A DNA stretch of 37,302 nt from Mycobacterium sp. 1465703.0 (GCF_001672975.1 NZ_LZKU01000012.1:1-37302); one strand, 5' to 3'. Positions 1-8,034 are shown, counted from the first letter of the stretch. The notes: generated by a model from the sequence alone, not told the origin. Program-made: numbers and translations.

Positions 1-325
1 ACGCCCAGGTACGGCACCAGCTGGAACGCTTCCGGGGCCGTGAGGTCAACACGACAGGCGACGGCTTCCTCGCCCGGTTCGACGGACCCGCCCGCGCGAT
101 CCGGTGTGCCATGGCGATCCGCGACGTGCTGCGCAGCCTTGGCCTCGAGGTAAGGGCGGGCGTACACACCGGCGAGGTCGAGCTGCGCGACGACGACATC
201 AGCGGCATCGCCGTCCATATCGCCGCGCGGGTGGCAGCAGCGGCCGAGCCGGGCGAGGAAGCCGTCGCCTGTCGTGTTGACCTCACGGCCCCGGAAGCGT
301 TCCAGCTGGTGCCGTACCTGGGCGT
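1..325. repeat. fold-back inverted repeat at the window edge
   Basis: Bases 1-77 are the exact reverse complement of 249-325, with a 171-bp unique loop (78-248). The arm begins at base 1, so its true length is unknown. The inner ends coincide with a native 10-bp inverted pair, CCTCGCCCGG at 68-77 and CCGGGCGAGG at 249-258, where a strand switch would be primed. Confidence 0.9.
3..258 (+). pseudogene. inverted fragment of the cyclase domain of the neighbouring hydrolase-cyclase gene
   Basis: In the frame starting at base 3 the plus strand reads AQVRHQLERFRG, then TTGDGFLARFDGP, RAGVHTGEVEL and GIAVHIAARVAA. This is the catalytic core of the same class III cyclase that is cut off on the minus strand at 249. 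Residues up to RFDGP duplicate the minus-strand gene exactly; the rest is its missing continuation. AARVAA holds the Arg of the usual N-x3-R transition-state pair, with His where Asn is usual. This is therefore a piece of the same gene in reverse orientation and not a separate gene. Confidence 0.75.
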
Positions 326-1274
326 CGTGCCGGCCGAGCAACTCCTTCCACCGCTGGTCGCCAAGCTCGACCGCGCGCTTCGTCGAGTCGACGATGTCGG
401 TGAACAGCACCGTCGCCAGGACGCGGTCGGCCGCGGGCAGCGGCCGGACGCCGGTGAGGAACTCCTCGATCTCATCGAGCACGGCATCGGCGTCGCCGGT
501 GAAGAACAAGTGGTCGACGCCGTCGACCTCGACGAACTTGGCCCCGGGGATGCACTCGGCGAGGTAGCGGCCCATCTCGAGCTTCACCATCCGATCATCG
601 CGGCGGTGGAGCACCAGCGTCGGCACCTGGATCGCGGGCAGCACGTCGCGGATGTCCAGCTGCGGATAGAGCGCAAAGATATTGCGCACCATGCCCGGGC
701 TGGCGGCCACCCGCTGCAGCCGCGCCCACCACCGCCGGAAATCGACATCGTCGCGCCGGCTCGGAGCCCATGCACCCAGTCCGACGCCCTCACCCCAGCC
801 GCTGGTGCTCACCCCGACCAATGCTGAGAGCTGCTCCTCGGTGACCCCGAGCGGGTAGTCAGTTGCTCGAAGCAGGCGGGAGAACGTGCCGTAGAGGACG
901 AGCGCATTCACGCGGCCGGGATGGCCGGCCGCCGTCAGCATCGCCATCGTGCCACCCTCCGAAACGCCCACCAGGTCGGCTCGATGGCATCCGGCCGCGT
1001 CCATGACGGCGCGCAGGTCATCGACGGACTCTTCCAGCGTCGGCGCGTGCATCACCGGATCCGAGAGGCCGGTGCCCCGCTTGTCAAAGGTGACGACGCG
1101 ACGAAACGACGCGAGCCGCGAGTAGAAGTGAACGACCGACGGCTCCTGCCACATGATGTCGAGGTGCGAGATGAAGCCGGGCGCGACAACGAGGTCGGGC
1201 CCCTCTCCAGTCACCGAGAACGCGATGTTGAGGCCACCGCTCTTGGCGTAGTGAATGTCCGGCGGGACGTTCAT
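249..1274 (-). CDS. alpha/beta hydrolase fused to class III adenylate cyclase domain, 3' end disrupted
   Basis: Read on the minus strand from ATG at 1274. The N-terminal ~270 residues are an alpha/beta hydrolase: DKRGTGLSD strand-turn motif, nucleophile elbow GVSEGG (GxSxG) and a late GVDHLFF histidine. From about residue 280 a class III nucleotide cyclase domain begins, with the first metal-binding Asp in VLFTDIVDST and the second in NTTGDGFLARF. Hydrolase-cyclase fusions of this kind are common in mycobacteria and are thought to link sensing or hydrolysis to cAMP production; substrate and activity are unknown here. The frame stops making sense at 249, where the sequence folds back on itself: the missing cyclase part (second half of the domain) is found on the plus strand at 78-258. 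The frame stays open to position 1 but that extension is not real protein. No strong Shine-Dalgarno is visible before the ATG; the start is chosen because hydrolase homology begins within a few residues. Confidence 0.8.
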
Positions 1275-1402
1275 GGTCGAACCATACGCCCGGGTCCGCC
1301 ATATTAAGGCGCGCTTGACGATCGGCAACCGGCGGTGGCTATCGCTCGAAGCAGGCTGCAGATAAACCGGGAAGCACCCCCGAAAACCGTTACGGTTCCT
1401 TC

Positions 1403-1771
1403 ATGCGTCGTGTGGACTACGTCATTCAATATGTCGAGTCGCTCAGCCGAGCGGTGGCGTTTTACCGCGACGTGATCGGGCTCCGAGTGCGAATCGAGGG
1501 CGACGGCTATGTCGAGTTCGAAATGGAGAACACCAAGTTCTCGCTTTTCGAACGCTCGAAACTGCCGGAGCTCATCGGTCGCGAAGGCGGCAACCCGCCC
1601 TGCGGTGAGATCGGCTTCCTGATCGATGACGTAGATGCGGAAGCGGAACGGTTACGCGGGCTCGGTGTTCAGATCCTCAGCGGACCGGTGGATCGACCAT
1701 GGCGGGAAAGGACGCTGCATATCGCCGACCCGGACGGCAACATCATCGAGTTCGCGCAGAAGCTGCGATGA
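1403..1771 (+). CDS. VOC superfamily protein (glyoxalase/bleomycin-resistance fold)
   Basis: A 122-residue protein of the vicinal-oxygen-chelate superfamily, the usual single-chain length with two beta-alpha-beta-beta-beta modules. The first module starts RVDYVIQYV and runs through SRAVAFYRDVIGLRV; the second starts GEIGFLIDDVDAEAERL and ends with the diagnostic DPDGNIIEFAQ, whose Glu is a typical metal ligand. The first-module ligand position (usually His) is less clear, so a glyoxalase I reaction is not implied; lyase, isomerase, dioxygenase and antibiotic-binding members share this fold. ATG at 1403 directly precedes the first strand. The next gene on the same strand begins about 60 bp after the stop. 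Confidence 0.85.
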   Translation: MRRVDYVIQYVESLSRAVAFYRDVIGLRVRIEGDGYVEFEMENTKFSLFERSKLPELIGREGGNPPCGEIGFLIDDVDAEAERLRGLGVQILSGPVDRPWRERTLHIADPDGNIIEFAQKLR

Positions 1772-1833
1772 TTCCGCCGTGTTGAGCTCGAAACCCGTTG
1801 CAATTGAAGCGAATTCCGGACTCTCGTGAAAGG

Positions 1834-3564
1834 GTGGGCGCGTTGATCCTCGCCGTCGACCTCGGCAAGACGTCCTGCCGCGCTGCGGCAGGAAGCCGCA
1901 GGGCCGAGGGTGCGGGCGCGCCAGGGCTCGCGACGCCTGGCGGCGCGCGGGCCGCGGAGGCGGCGATCCTGGCCGTGTCCAACGATTTAACGCGAGATCT
2001 CGGCCCGGTCGACGAGGTGATCGTGGGTGCCGCCGGGGCGCTGGCGGCGCCGGACGCGGCGCGCGCGCTGGCCCAGGCGCTGCTGGCATCGCTGCGGACG
2101 GAGCGAGCGGCGGTGACCAGCGACGCCGTAACCGCGCAGGCTGGCGCACTGGGCGGACATCCGGGCGTCGTGCTGATCGTGGGCACCGGCGTCGCCGCGC
2201 TCGGCATCGACGCGAACGGTGCACTTCGCACCGCCGACGGCTGGGGTCCCTGGCTGGGTGACGAGGGCGGCGGCGCGTGGATCGGCGCCGCAGGGTTGCG
2301 CGCGGCGCTGCGCGCCCACGACGGCCGCGGGCCGTCCACCGCGCTGCTCGACGCCGCCCGCACCCGCTTCGGCACGCCGCAGACCTGGCCCGCGCAACTC
2401 ACCGGCGCCGCCGCGCTCGCGTCCTTCGCACCCGACGTCCTCGCCGCGCAGGGTGACGCCGCGGCGCGGGTGATCATCAGCGCCGCCGCCGAAGCGCTCG
2501 CCGCGACCGCCCGCGCGGCCGGGGATGGCCCGGTGGCGATGGTCGGCGGACTGGCGGGAGTCCAGGCGCTGCGCGCGCAGCTCGACCTCATCCCCGCCGC
2601 CGGCGACGCGCTGGACGGCGCGCTGCGGCTACAAGCGATCCACGAGCCCTATGTGATTCGCGTGCAGGCGGACCCGAAAGCTGTTGTCCCGCATGGGCTC
2701 GACGCGCTCGCCACCGAGGCCGCCCGGCCAGACCTTTACGACCTTGACGCCCGTCCCATCGCCGAGGTCGTCGCGCTGCTCGTTGCCGCCGAGGCCGAAG
2801 CACACGGCGCGGTGGCCGCGGCGATCCCGCGGATTGCGGAAGCCGCCGAGGCGATCGCTGCGCGGCTCGACCGCGGCGGTCGCCTGATCTACGCCGGTGC
2901 CGGTACACCCGGTCGGCTCGGGGTGCTCGACGCGGCCGAGTGCGGACCGACTTTCGGCACCGACCTGGTGCGCGGCGTAATCGCCGGCGGACCGGGGGCG
3001 TTGACCGAGGCCATCGAGGGCGCCGAAGACGCCTTTGTCCCAACCGATCTCGCCGACCTGACCGCCGCCGACGCGCTCGTCGGGATCACCGCATCGGGCC
3101 GCACGCCATACGCGCTCGGCGCGCTCGAGTACGCGCGCCGGGCGGGTGCCCTGACCGTTGCAGTCGTCAACAACCCGGGCAGCGAGGCGTCAGCCGACGT
3201 GGTGATCGAGCTGCTGACCGGGCCCGAGGTGCTGGCCGGCTCCACCCGGCTGACCGCGGGTACGGCGCAAAAAGTGGTGCTCAACGCGGTATCGACGAGC
3301 GTGATGATCGCCCTCGGTAAGGCATATGGACCGCGGATGGTCGACGTGCGCGCCACCAACGCGAAGGTGCGCCGCCGGGTGGTGCGGATCGTCCGCGACG
3401 CGGCCGGCGTCGACGAGGAGACCGCGACCGCCGCGCTCGCCGCCGCGGGCGGTCACGCCAAGACCGCGATCGTGGCGCTGCTCGCGGGCGTCGATGCGAC
3501 AGAGGCCGCGGCCCGGCTCGACCGGGCCCGCGGACACGTGCGGCACGCCCTGGGCGGAACCTGA
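1834..3564 (+). CDS. murQ: bifunctional BadF/BadG-type sugar kinase - MurQ N-acetylmuramic acid 6-phosphate etherase fusion
   Basis: The N-terminal ~280 residues are an ASKHA-fold kinase of the BadF/BadG/N-acetylglucosamine-kinase type: phosphate-1 loop LAVDLGKTSC in place of the usual DGGGTKT, then VLIVGTGVAALG and DEGGGAWIG. The C-terminal ~300 residues are a full SIS-domain MurQ etherase with the signature GAGTPGRLGVLDAAEC followed by GPTFGTD (catalytic Glu in DAAEC), a second acidic residue in EAIEGAED, ITASGRTPYALG and VVNNPGSEAS. MurQ cleaves the lactyl ether of MurNAc-6-phosphate to give GlcNAc-6-phosphate and lactate; the fused kinase would supply the phosphorylated amino sugar. Together they would recycle peptidoglycan sugars in the cytoplasm. 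Start uncertain: GTG 1834 and TTG 1843 (9 nt after GAAAGG) both place the kinase strand at the N-terminus; an upstream TTG at 1798 adds residues unlike the family. The cell-wall amidase gene follows 37 bp downstream. Confidence 0.88.
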   Translation: MGALILAVDLGKTSCRAAAGSRRAEGAGAPGLATPGGARAAEAAILAVSNDLTRDLGPVDEVIVGAAGALAAPDAARALAQALLASLRTERAAVTSDAVTAQAGALGGHPGVVLIVGTGVAALGIDANGALRTADGWGPWLGDEGGGAWIGAAGLRAALRAHDGRGPSTALLDAARTRFGTPQTWPAQLTGAAALASFAPDVLAAQGDAAARVIISAAAEALAATARAAGDGPVAMVGGLAGVQALRAQLDLIPAAGDALDGALRLQAIHEPYVIRVQADPKAVVPHGLDALATEAARPDLYDLDARPIAEVVALLVAAEAEAHGAVAAAIPRIAEAAEAIAARLDRGGRLIYAGAGTPGRLGVLDAAECGPTFGTDLVRGVIAGGPGALTEAIEGAEDAFVPTDLADLTAADALVGITASGRTPYALGALEYARRAGALTVAVVNNPGSEASADVVIELLTGPEVLAGSTRLTAGTAQKVVLNAVSTSVMIALGKAYGPRMVDVRATNAKVRRRVVRIVRDAAGVDEETATAALAAAGGHAKTAIVALLAGVDATEAAARLDRARGHVRHALGGT

Positions 3565-3601
3565 ATGAAGACGTCCTGCGGGCCGGTGCCACGCCCGTAT
3601 C

Positions 3602-4405
3602 GTGAGGACCGTGTGTGAACCAGCGTGCGGCCCGCCAGCTGCGGTCAGCCGCCGTCAGCTGCTGGTGCTGGGCAGCGCCGGTGTGGCGTCCCTGGTCGGC
3701 GGCTGCTCCAGCGCGACGCGAATGGACTCTGCCTCGGCATCTGAGACCCGCCCGAAGCCACCCACGGTTGCGGCCCCTCCCGCGACGACGACAATCAGCG
3801 CAAGCCTGACCGCTGCGACTTCGGCACCGTTGCTATGCCGCGACGCCTGGGGTGCTCGACCGGCCCGCTCCGGAGGGAAGCGGCACACCATCACGCGGAT
3901 GACTCTGCACCACGAGGCCGTGGTCCTCGGCGAAAACCGTAATGCGCCAAGCCATCTCCGACAGGACCAGCGATACCACCAGGACCAGCACGGATGGATC
4001 GACATCGCCTATCACGTCGGCGTCGACCGCAATGGCAATATCTACGAACTGCGCAGCACTGAGATCGCGGGCGACACCGCGACGGACTACGACACGACGG
4101 GCCATTTCCTGGTGCTTTGCGAAGGAGACTTCGATCAAGAGGCTGTGCCAGAGGCCCAGCTTCAGGCAGCAGCTCGCGCGTTCGCCTGGGCGGCTCAGAC
4201 TTTTCACGTTTCGACCGACACCCTGGCGGGCCATCGGGACCTGGCCCAAACCTCTTGCCCGGGTGGAAACCTGTACGCCCACCTCTCCTCGGGTGACCTC
4301 AAGCGCCGCATTGACGACCTTCTCGTCGCGGGCGGAGTGGACCTCCAGCGATTCTGCGGTCCCGACGCGGCGGCAAGAGTCGCGTCAATCGAAGCCGGCA
4401 ACTGA
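3602..4405 (+). CDS. exported N-acetylmuramoyl-L-alanine amidase (amidase_2/PGRP type), Tat/lipoprotein signal
   Basis: A zinc amidase that cuts between MurNAc and the stem peptide of peptidoglycan. The N-terminus carries a twin-arginine motif SRRQLLVLG, a hydrophobic stretch and a lipobox-like LVGGC, so the protein is probably exported by Tat and may be lipid-anchored. A Ser/Thr/Pro/Ala linker follows to about residue 75. The catalytic domain starts at CRDAWGARPAR. Zinc ligands are visible as His in MTLHHEAV, His in LAGHRDLAQ and Cys in TSCPGGNLY; WIDIAYHVGVD is the usual core strand. The domain is complete. GTG at 3602 was chosen; GTG at 3611 would serve equally and keeps the whole signal. 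It sits 37 bp behind the kinase-MurQ gene, which suggests coordinated liberation and recycling of wall fragments. Confidence 0.88.
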   Translation: MRTVCEPACGPPAAVSRRQLLVLGSAGVASLVGGCSSATRMDSASASETRPKPPTVAAPPATTTISASLTAATSAPLLCRDAWGARPARSGGKRHTITRMTLHHEAVVLGENRNAPSHLRQDQRYHQDQHGWIDIAYHVGVDRNGNIYELRSTEIAGDTATDYDTTGHFLVLCEGDFDQEAVPEAQLQAAARAFAWAAQTFHVSTDTLAGHRDLAQTSCPGGNLYAHLSSGDLKRRIDDLLVAGGVDLQRFCGPDAAARVASIEAGN

Positions 4406-4531
4406 CCGGCGAATGTTTGTAGTCGTGTAACAGCGGGCATCTCGTGAGCAGGCGTACACAGGGCTCGATCAGATCGCGTGACCGCACCGCTGTCTACGGC
4501 CGGTATCTGTATCTACTTGTAAGGGGTCAGC

Positions 4532-4762
4532 ATGTCGGTCACAGATCTCAGCGGTTTCGCCAGTGCCTGTCAGGAGGCCGTGAGGGCGGTCCTTCATGCC
4601 ATCACCACTCACGGCGAGGAACGCCGTGGACATCTCTCGGACGCCAAGTCGGCAGTAGACATCGCATTGCGCGATGCCCATAGCGGTGAGGAATGGTACT
4701 TAGCCGAGCACCTGCGCCAGGGAATCAAGGACGTGGAGACCCGCCTGCGCGACGTTTCCTAA
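4532..4762 (+). CDS. small hypothetical protein, 76 aa
   Basis: I do not recognise this protein. It starts MSVTDLSGFASACQEAVRAV and is predicted to be mostly alpha-helical and charged, without a signal peptide, membrane segment or cysteine cluster. It is supported as a gene by a good Shine-Dalgarno, AAGGGG, five bases before the ATG and by codon-position GC bias typical of the window. The residues suggest two helices, one around the SAKS-like middle (LSDAKSAVDIAL) and one at the C-terminus (GIKDVETRLRDV). There is no visible partner; the upstream amidase ends 126 bp earlier and the downstream monooxygenase has its own promoter. Confidence 0.6.
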   Translation: MSVTDLSGFASACQEAVRAVLHAITTHGEERRGHLSDAKSAVDIALRDAHSGEEWYLAEHLRQGIKDVETRLRDVS

Positions 4763-5131
4763 TCGCTGGCCCTTCCGGTAGCGGATCGGCCGTCACCCCG
4801 CAGCCATAGGTCGCGGCCGTCCCGCTGAGCGTTCAAATCCCTTGAGCTGCTTGATTATACGGCGTGCGGATGCCGGTCCGTCTGGGCCCCCAGCGCGACG
4901 AGCGCCCTGACCTTTCGTCCAGCGACACCGACGCCGACTACCGGTTCACCGTGAATCAGTGATCAGCGGGAAAACCCACTCAGTGGGCACAGGTTTCGCC
5001 GCGTGTCCCGTGGCTTCCTAACGTCATAGGCGTGTACAGGCACCACGCGCCGCTTATCAGGATCGCCAAATCCGATCACTTCGGCATCCACCGTCATCGA
5101 AGCCGTGCCAATCAAGCGGGAGTGACTACGG
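4763..5131. other. intergenic region before the monooxygenase
   Basis: 369 bp without a recognisable protein gene. It contains promoter module A and a short open frame from GTG 5032 whose stop overlaps the monooxygenase start. I see nothing identifiable at 4763-4940. Confidence 0.6.
4947..5026 (+). promoter_or_regulatory. promoter module copy A with palindromic operator
   Basis: First of three copies of an 80-bp module. It holds a perfect dyad CCCACTCAGTGGG (4975-4987) and, 31 bp further on, the -10-like hexamer TAACGT (5019-5024, TAnnnT type) within CTTCCTAACGTCA. The dyad would lie upstream of the -35 position, as expected for an activator or an upstream operator. It precedes the flavin monooxygenase gene. 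The other copies lie at 7951-8030 and 8994-9073. Confidence 0.6.
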
Positions 5132-5139
5132 ATGCCTGA
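5032..5139 (+). CDS. possible leaderless leader peptide, 35 aa
   Basis: GTG at 5032 lies 7 nt past the TAACGT hexamer of promoter module A, the spacing that makes GTG 9080 a likely leaderless start behind module C. The frame runs 35 codons (VYRHHAPLIRIAK...) and its TGA overlaps the start of the monooxygenase in ATGCCTGA, which would allow coupled translation. The peptide is basic and histidine-rich and has no recognisable homologue. This may equally be chance or a relic of whatever gene once followed this promoter copy. Confidence 0.25.
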   Translation: MYRHHAPLIRIAKSDHFGIHRHRSRANQAGVTTDA

Positions 5140-6319
5140 CCGGAAAGTGGTGATTATCGGTGCCGGCCCAGCGGGTATTTCTGCCGCGGTGAGCTTGAAA
5201 GACAAGGGAATTCGGCCATTGCTCGTCGATCGAGCCGATGCGGTGGCGGCGTCGTGGCGCGGTCGGTATGACCGACTCAGACTCAACACCGGTCGCCAAT
5301 TTTCCCACCTGCCCGGGCGGCCGTACCCGAAAGGCACTCCGGTCTATCCGACTCGTGATCAAGTCGTCGCCCACCTGGACCGGCATGCGCACGAGGATGG
5401 CATCGAACTACACCTCAACACCACGGTGGAGCGCATTGACCGAGATTCCCCGGGATGGCGGCTGACAACGTCCACCGGCGACATCGACGCCCGATACGTC
5501 GTGGTCGCAACGGGTTACGAGCACACACCCTTCATCCCAAACTGGCCCGGCGTCTTCAGCGGTGAGCTCCTACATTCACACCGTTATCGAGACGCGGCGC
5601 CTTACGCTCACAAGCGCGTGCTCGTTGTCGGCTCGGGATCGTCGGGCATGGAAATCGCACACGACCTGACCACAGGCGCAGCGGCCAAAGTGTGGCTTTC
5701 GCTGCGAACTCCACCAAACATCATGCCGCGCAAAGGACCCGCAGGACTGCCCAACGACGTGGTATCCATTCCCTTGTTCCACCTGCCCTCGCGGATAGCC
5801 GACCGGATCTCTGTCGCCGCCCGCCACCGCGCGTTCGGCGATCTCGAAGAATTCGGTCTGCCCGTTCCTGATGAGGGCCCCTTCGCGAAGGCCCACCGGC
5901 TGCATGCCGCACCAACAATCGTTGACCCCGAGGTTGTCGAGGCAGTGCGCGACGGATCTGTCGAGGTGGTCGCAGCGGTAAGCGAGCTCGAGGGCGCCAA
6001 GGTGACGCTGGCGGACGGTGTACGGATCCAGCCCGACGTGATGATCTGTGCGACTGGGTATCGGCCGGGCCTGCATCCGTTAGTCGGACACTTGGAGGTG
6101 CTCACACCTGATGGCGTACCGGTCATGCTGGCGCCGTCACCTGCCGCCGATGGCCTCTACTTCCACGGTCTGCTGAGCCGCCCCGCGCTTATTGGCTACC
6201 TAGCTAAACAATCACGAAAGCTGGCCAAGCGCATCTCGCAAGACTGCCCGCGGGCTGAGATGCCCTGTCGCGACTGCGAAAACACGGACACCAGCGAAAC
6301 GGCATACACCCGGGACTAG
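5132..6319 (+). CDS. flavin-containing monooxygenase (FMO/YUCCA/CzcO-like)
   Basis: A 395-residue class B flavoprotein monooxygenase using FAD and NADPH. The FAD Rossmann motif GAGPAG is at residues 9-14; the FMO fingerprint FxGxxxHxxxY is present as FSGELLHSHRY around residue 145; the NADPH motif GSGSSG follows near 168; a C-terminal ATGY motif closes the FAD site. The length is that of the small YUCCA-like subgroup. The final 25 residues hold a Cys-rich tail (CPRAEMPCRDC) outside the fold. ATG 5132 is preceded by GGGAG at a suitable distance. A methyltransferase follows after 45 bp on the same strand, so the pair may hydroxylate and then methylate a small substrate. Expression is likely from promoter module A. 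Confidence 0.88.
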   Translation: MPDRKVVIIGAGPAGISAAVSLKDKGIRPLLVDRADAVAASWRGRYDRLRLNTGRQFSHLPGRPYPKGTPVYPTRDQVVAHLDRHAHEDGIELHLNTTVERIDRDSPGWRLTTSTGDIDARYVVVATGYEHTPFIPNWPGVFSGELLHSHRYRDAAPYAHKRVLVVGSGSSGMEIAHDLTTGAAAKVWLSLRTPPNIMPRKGPAGLPNDVVSIPLFHLPSRIADRISVAARHRAFGDLEEFGLPVPDEGPFAKAHRLHAAPTIVDPEVVEAVRDGSVEVVAAVSELEGAKVTLADGVRIQPDVMICATGYRPGLHPLVGHLEVLTPDGVPVMLAPSPAADGLYFHGLLSRPALIGYLAKQSRKLAKRISQDCPRAEMPCRDCENTDTSETAYTRD

Positions 6320-6364
6320 ATAACTGCATAACGGCACCTAATCGATGCACATAGGAGAAGAAAC

Positions 6365-7054
6365 GTGTCATCCGAAATCATGGACTGGGACAGTGCTTAC
6401 CGCGAGCAGGGGGAATTCGAGGGTCCGCCCCCGTGGAACATCGGTGAGCCGCAACCGGAGTTGGCGGCCCTGATCGCGGCCGGCAAGTTTCGCGGCGACG
6501 TGCTCGACGCCGGATGCGGGTTCGCCGAATTGCCGCTGGCCCTGGCGGCGCAGGGCTTCACTGTGGTCGGCATCGACCTCACGCCCACCGCCGTCGCGGC
6601 GGCGACCAAGGCGGCCGCCGAACGCGGCCTGACCACCGCCACCTTCGCGCGGGCCGACATCACCGACTTCTCCAGTTACCCACCCGGTTCAGAACAGCGC
6701 TTCGCCACAGTGGTCGACAGCGCGCTGTTCCATTCGCTGCCTGTCGAGGGGCGCGACGACTACCTCAGCTCGATCCACCGCGCGGCGGCTCCTGGGGCCG
6801 GTTATTTCGTGTTGGTGTTCGCCAAGGGCGCCTTTCCCGCCGAGTGGGAAACCACACCGAACGAGGTCGACGAGGACGAGTTGCGCGCCGCGGTGAGCAA
6901 GTACTGGGAGATCGACGAGATCCGGCCCGCCTACATCCACGGGAACTTTCCCCCGGCCGCGGACGGGACGTCCGAATTTCCGTCGCACGACCGCGACGAC
7001 AAGGGCCGGGTGAAGTTGCCGGCCTACTTGCTGACGGCGCACAAGGCCGGCTGA
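6365..7054 (+). CDS. class I SAM-dependent methyltransferase
   Basis: A 229-residue soluble methyltransferase. Motif I is VLDAGCGFAELPLAL near residue 46, preceded by the PPPWNIGEPQPEL segment typical of a family related to thiopurine/halide methyltransferases; motif II is GIDLTPTAV and an acidic ARADITDF strand follows. The C-terminal strand (PAYLLTAHKAG) is intact. GTG 6365 is the start, with a strong AGGAGAAG Shine-Dalgarno 4 nt upstream. It lies 45 bp behind the flavin monooxygenase and is probably co-transcribed. The acceptor substrate cannot be told from sequence. Confidence 0.85.
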   Translation: MSSEIMDWDSAYREQGEFEGPPPWNIGEPQPELAALIAAGKFRGDVLDAGCGFAELPLALAAQGFTVVGIDLTPTAVAAATKAAAERGLTTATFARADITDFSSYPPGSEQRFATVVDSALFHSLPVEGRDDYLSSIHRAAAPGAGYFVLVFAKGAFPAEWETTPNEVDEDELRAAVSKYWEIDEIRPAYIHGNFPPAADGTSEFPSHDRDDKGRVKLPAYLLTAHKAG

Positions 7055-7175
7055 CACTCTCGACCCTCGCGCTCGGTGTCGGGCGACGGATTAGGCGATG
7101 CCGATCGACCCCATCTGCGTCCGGGATAGCTTCGCTGGCATCATCGGTGAACAGAGTTGTCTGTTCTCGATATTC

Positions 7176-7253
7176 GGCATAGTTTGCAGTGTTCGCGCGT
7201 TGAACTGCACGACGTCGTGCTGTGGTGTCAACAGCAGCGAGCATAAAGGGACG
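7176..7253 (+). promoter_or_regulatory. upstream region of the first IclR gene with a 14-bp palindrome
   Basis: Contains the perfect palindrome GCACGACGTCGTGC (7207-7220), flanked at a distance by GTTGA and TCAAC, which extends the symmetry. An identical copy lies before the second IclR gene. A self-binding (autoregulatory) operator is the simplest reading. AAAGGG just before the ATG is the ribosome site. Confidence 0.5.
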
Positions 7254-7618
7254 ATGGTGGGCCAGTCTGAGTTGGATCGCATGACCGATCGCATGGCCAG
7301 CGGTAGGAGTGCGGGCCAGACGGGTGGCTCGCTTAACAACGACGGTCGCGGGGTCATCGAGAGCGCATTTGAGCTGCTAGATCTCCTGGCTGCGTTGGAA
7401 CCGGTGCGGCTGCTGGATTTGGCGAACGCGAGCGGGATACCGCGGGAGACGGTGCGTCGGCTGCTCATGCAACTGATCGCAGTCGGGGCGGTCAGTCGCG
7501 AAGGTACCCGGTATCGGCTCGGCGCGAGCCTGCTGGGGCTGGGTTCACGGGTGAGCCCGGAGCGTCGATTGCGGGTGGCCGCCCGGCGGCCGATCGCCGA
7601 ACTCGCTACCGCCACCGG
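7176..7618 (+). repeat. direct duplication, copy 1 (IclR 5' half)
   Basis: Copies at 7176-7618 and 8219-8661 are offset by 1043 bp. They are almost identical over the upstream region and HTH-coding part to about 7545. Beyond that they diverge to protein-level similarity, becoming similar again at the 3' end and through the promoter module. Confidence 0.85.
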
Positions 7619-7958
7619 TGCCGCGGTTCAGTTGTCTGCAGTGATCGGTGGTAATGCGGTTTACCTGGATGCGGTGGAGGGTCGGAGTCCGGTGCAATTT
7701 TTGGTTGAACCGGGAGCTCAAGTGCCGCCCCAATGTGTGTCCTGGGGGGCCTATAAGGCATTGGGCGGCGGGGCACCGATAGTGGACGCCGGTGGGGTGG
7801 TGGAGGGCGTGAGCTGTGTCGCGGTAGCGATTCCGCTGGGTGGCAATGCAGCGGCAGCGGTGTCAGTGCTTGTCGCGAGGCCGCACCCTCCGTTTGGGCT
7901 GCTGGCTGCCACCAGGGCCACCGGCGCCCGCATCGCCAGCCTGCTTCGTGCACCGTGA
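7254..7958 (+). CDS. IclR-family transcriptional regulator, copy 1
   Basis: A 234-residue regulator with an N-terminal winged helix-turn-helix: VIESAFELLDLLAAL, LLDLANASGIPRETVRRLL recognition helix and the wing VSREGTRYRLG. The IclR effector domain begins LRVAARRPIAELATATG and includes GGNAVYLDAVEG. It is shorter than usual (IclR proteins are about 250 residues): the central segment with the GKA..L motif is replaced by QCVSWGAYKALGG, so ligand binding may be altered. The start is ATG 7254 or GTG 7257. The open frame continues upstream to 7098, but that part is the repeated promoter region and not protein. It is a tandem paralogue of the gene at 8297, nearly identical in the DNA-binding half, so both probably bind the same sites. 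Confidence 0.85.
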   Translation: MVGQSELDRMTDRMASGRSAGQTGGSLNNDGRGVIESAFELLDLLAALEPVRLLDLANASGIPRETVRRLLMQLIAVGAVSREGTRYRLGASLLGLGSRVSPERRLRVAARRPIAELATATGAAVQLSAVIGGNAVYLDAVEGRSPVQFLVEPGAQVPPQCVSWGAYKALGGGAPIVDAGGVVEGVSCVAVAIPLGGNAAAAVSVLVARPHPPFGLLAATRATGARIASLLRAP

Positions 7959-8030
7959 ATTGGTGATCAGCGAGTAAAGCCCGCTCAGTGGGCGCAGGTT
8001 CGCCCTCTGTCCCGTGGCTTCCTAACGTCA
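7951..8030 (+). promoter_or_regulatory. promoter module copy B
   Basis: Second copy of the 80-bp module, overlapping the end of the first IclR gene. The dyad is CCCGCTCAGTGGG (7980-7992, one imperfect pair) and TAACGT is at 8023-8028, 30 bp downstream. It now leads into a gene relic. Confidence 0.6.
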
Positions 8031-8034
8031 TGCG

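Noticed and set aside
111..827. Plus-strand 238-residue open frame
   Set aside because: Only its first ~50 residues are cyclase; the rest is antisense to the hydrolase-cyclase gene beyond the fold-back.
1743..2591. Long minus-strand frame opposite the kinase-MurQ gene
   Set aside because: Composition is the high-GC antisense shadow; no family motifs, while the plus strand carries clear kinase and MurQ signatures.
7098..7253. N-terminal extension of the first IclR protein
   Set aside because: This part is the duplicated upstream region with a palindrome; the second copy reads differently upstream of it.
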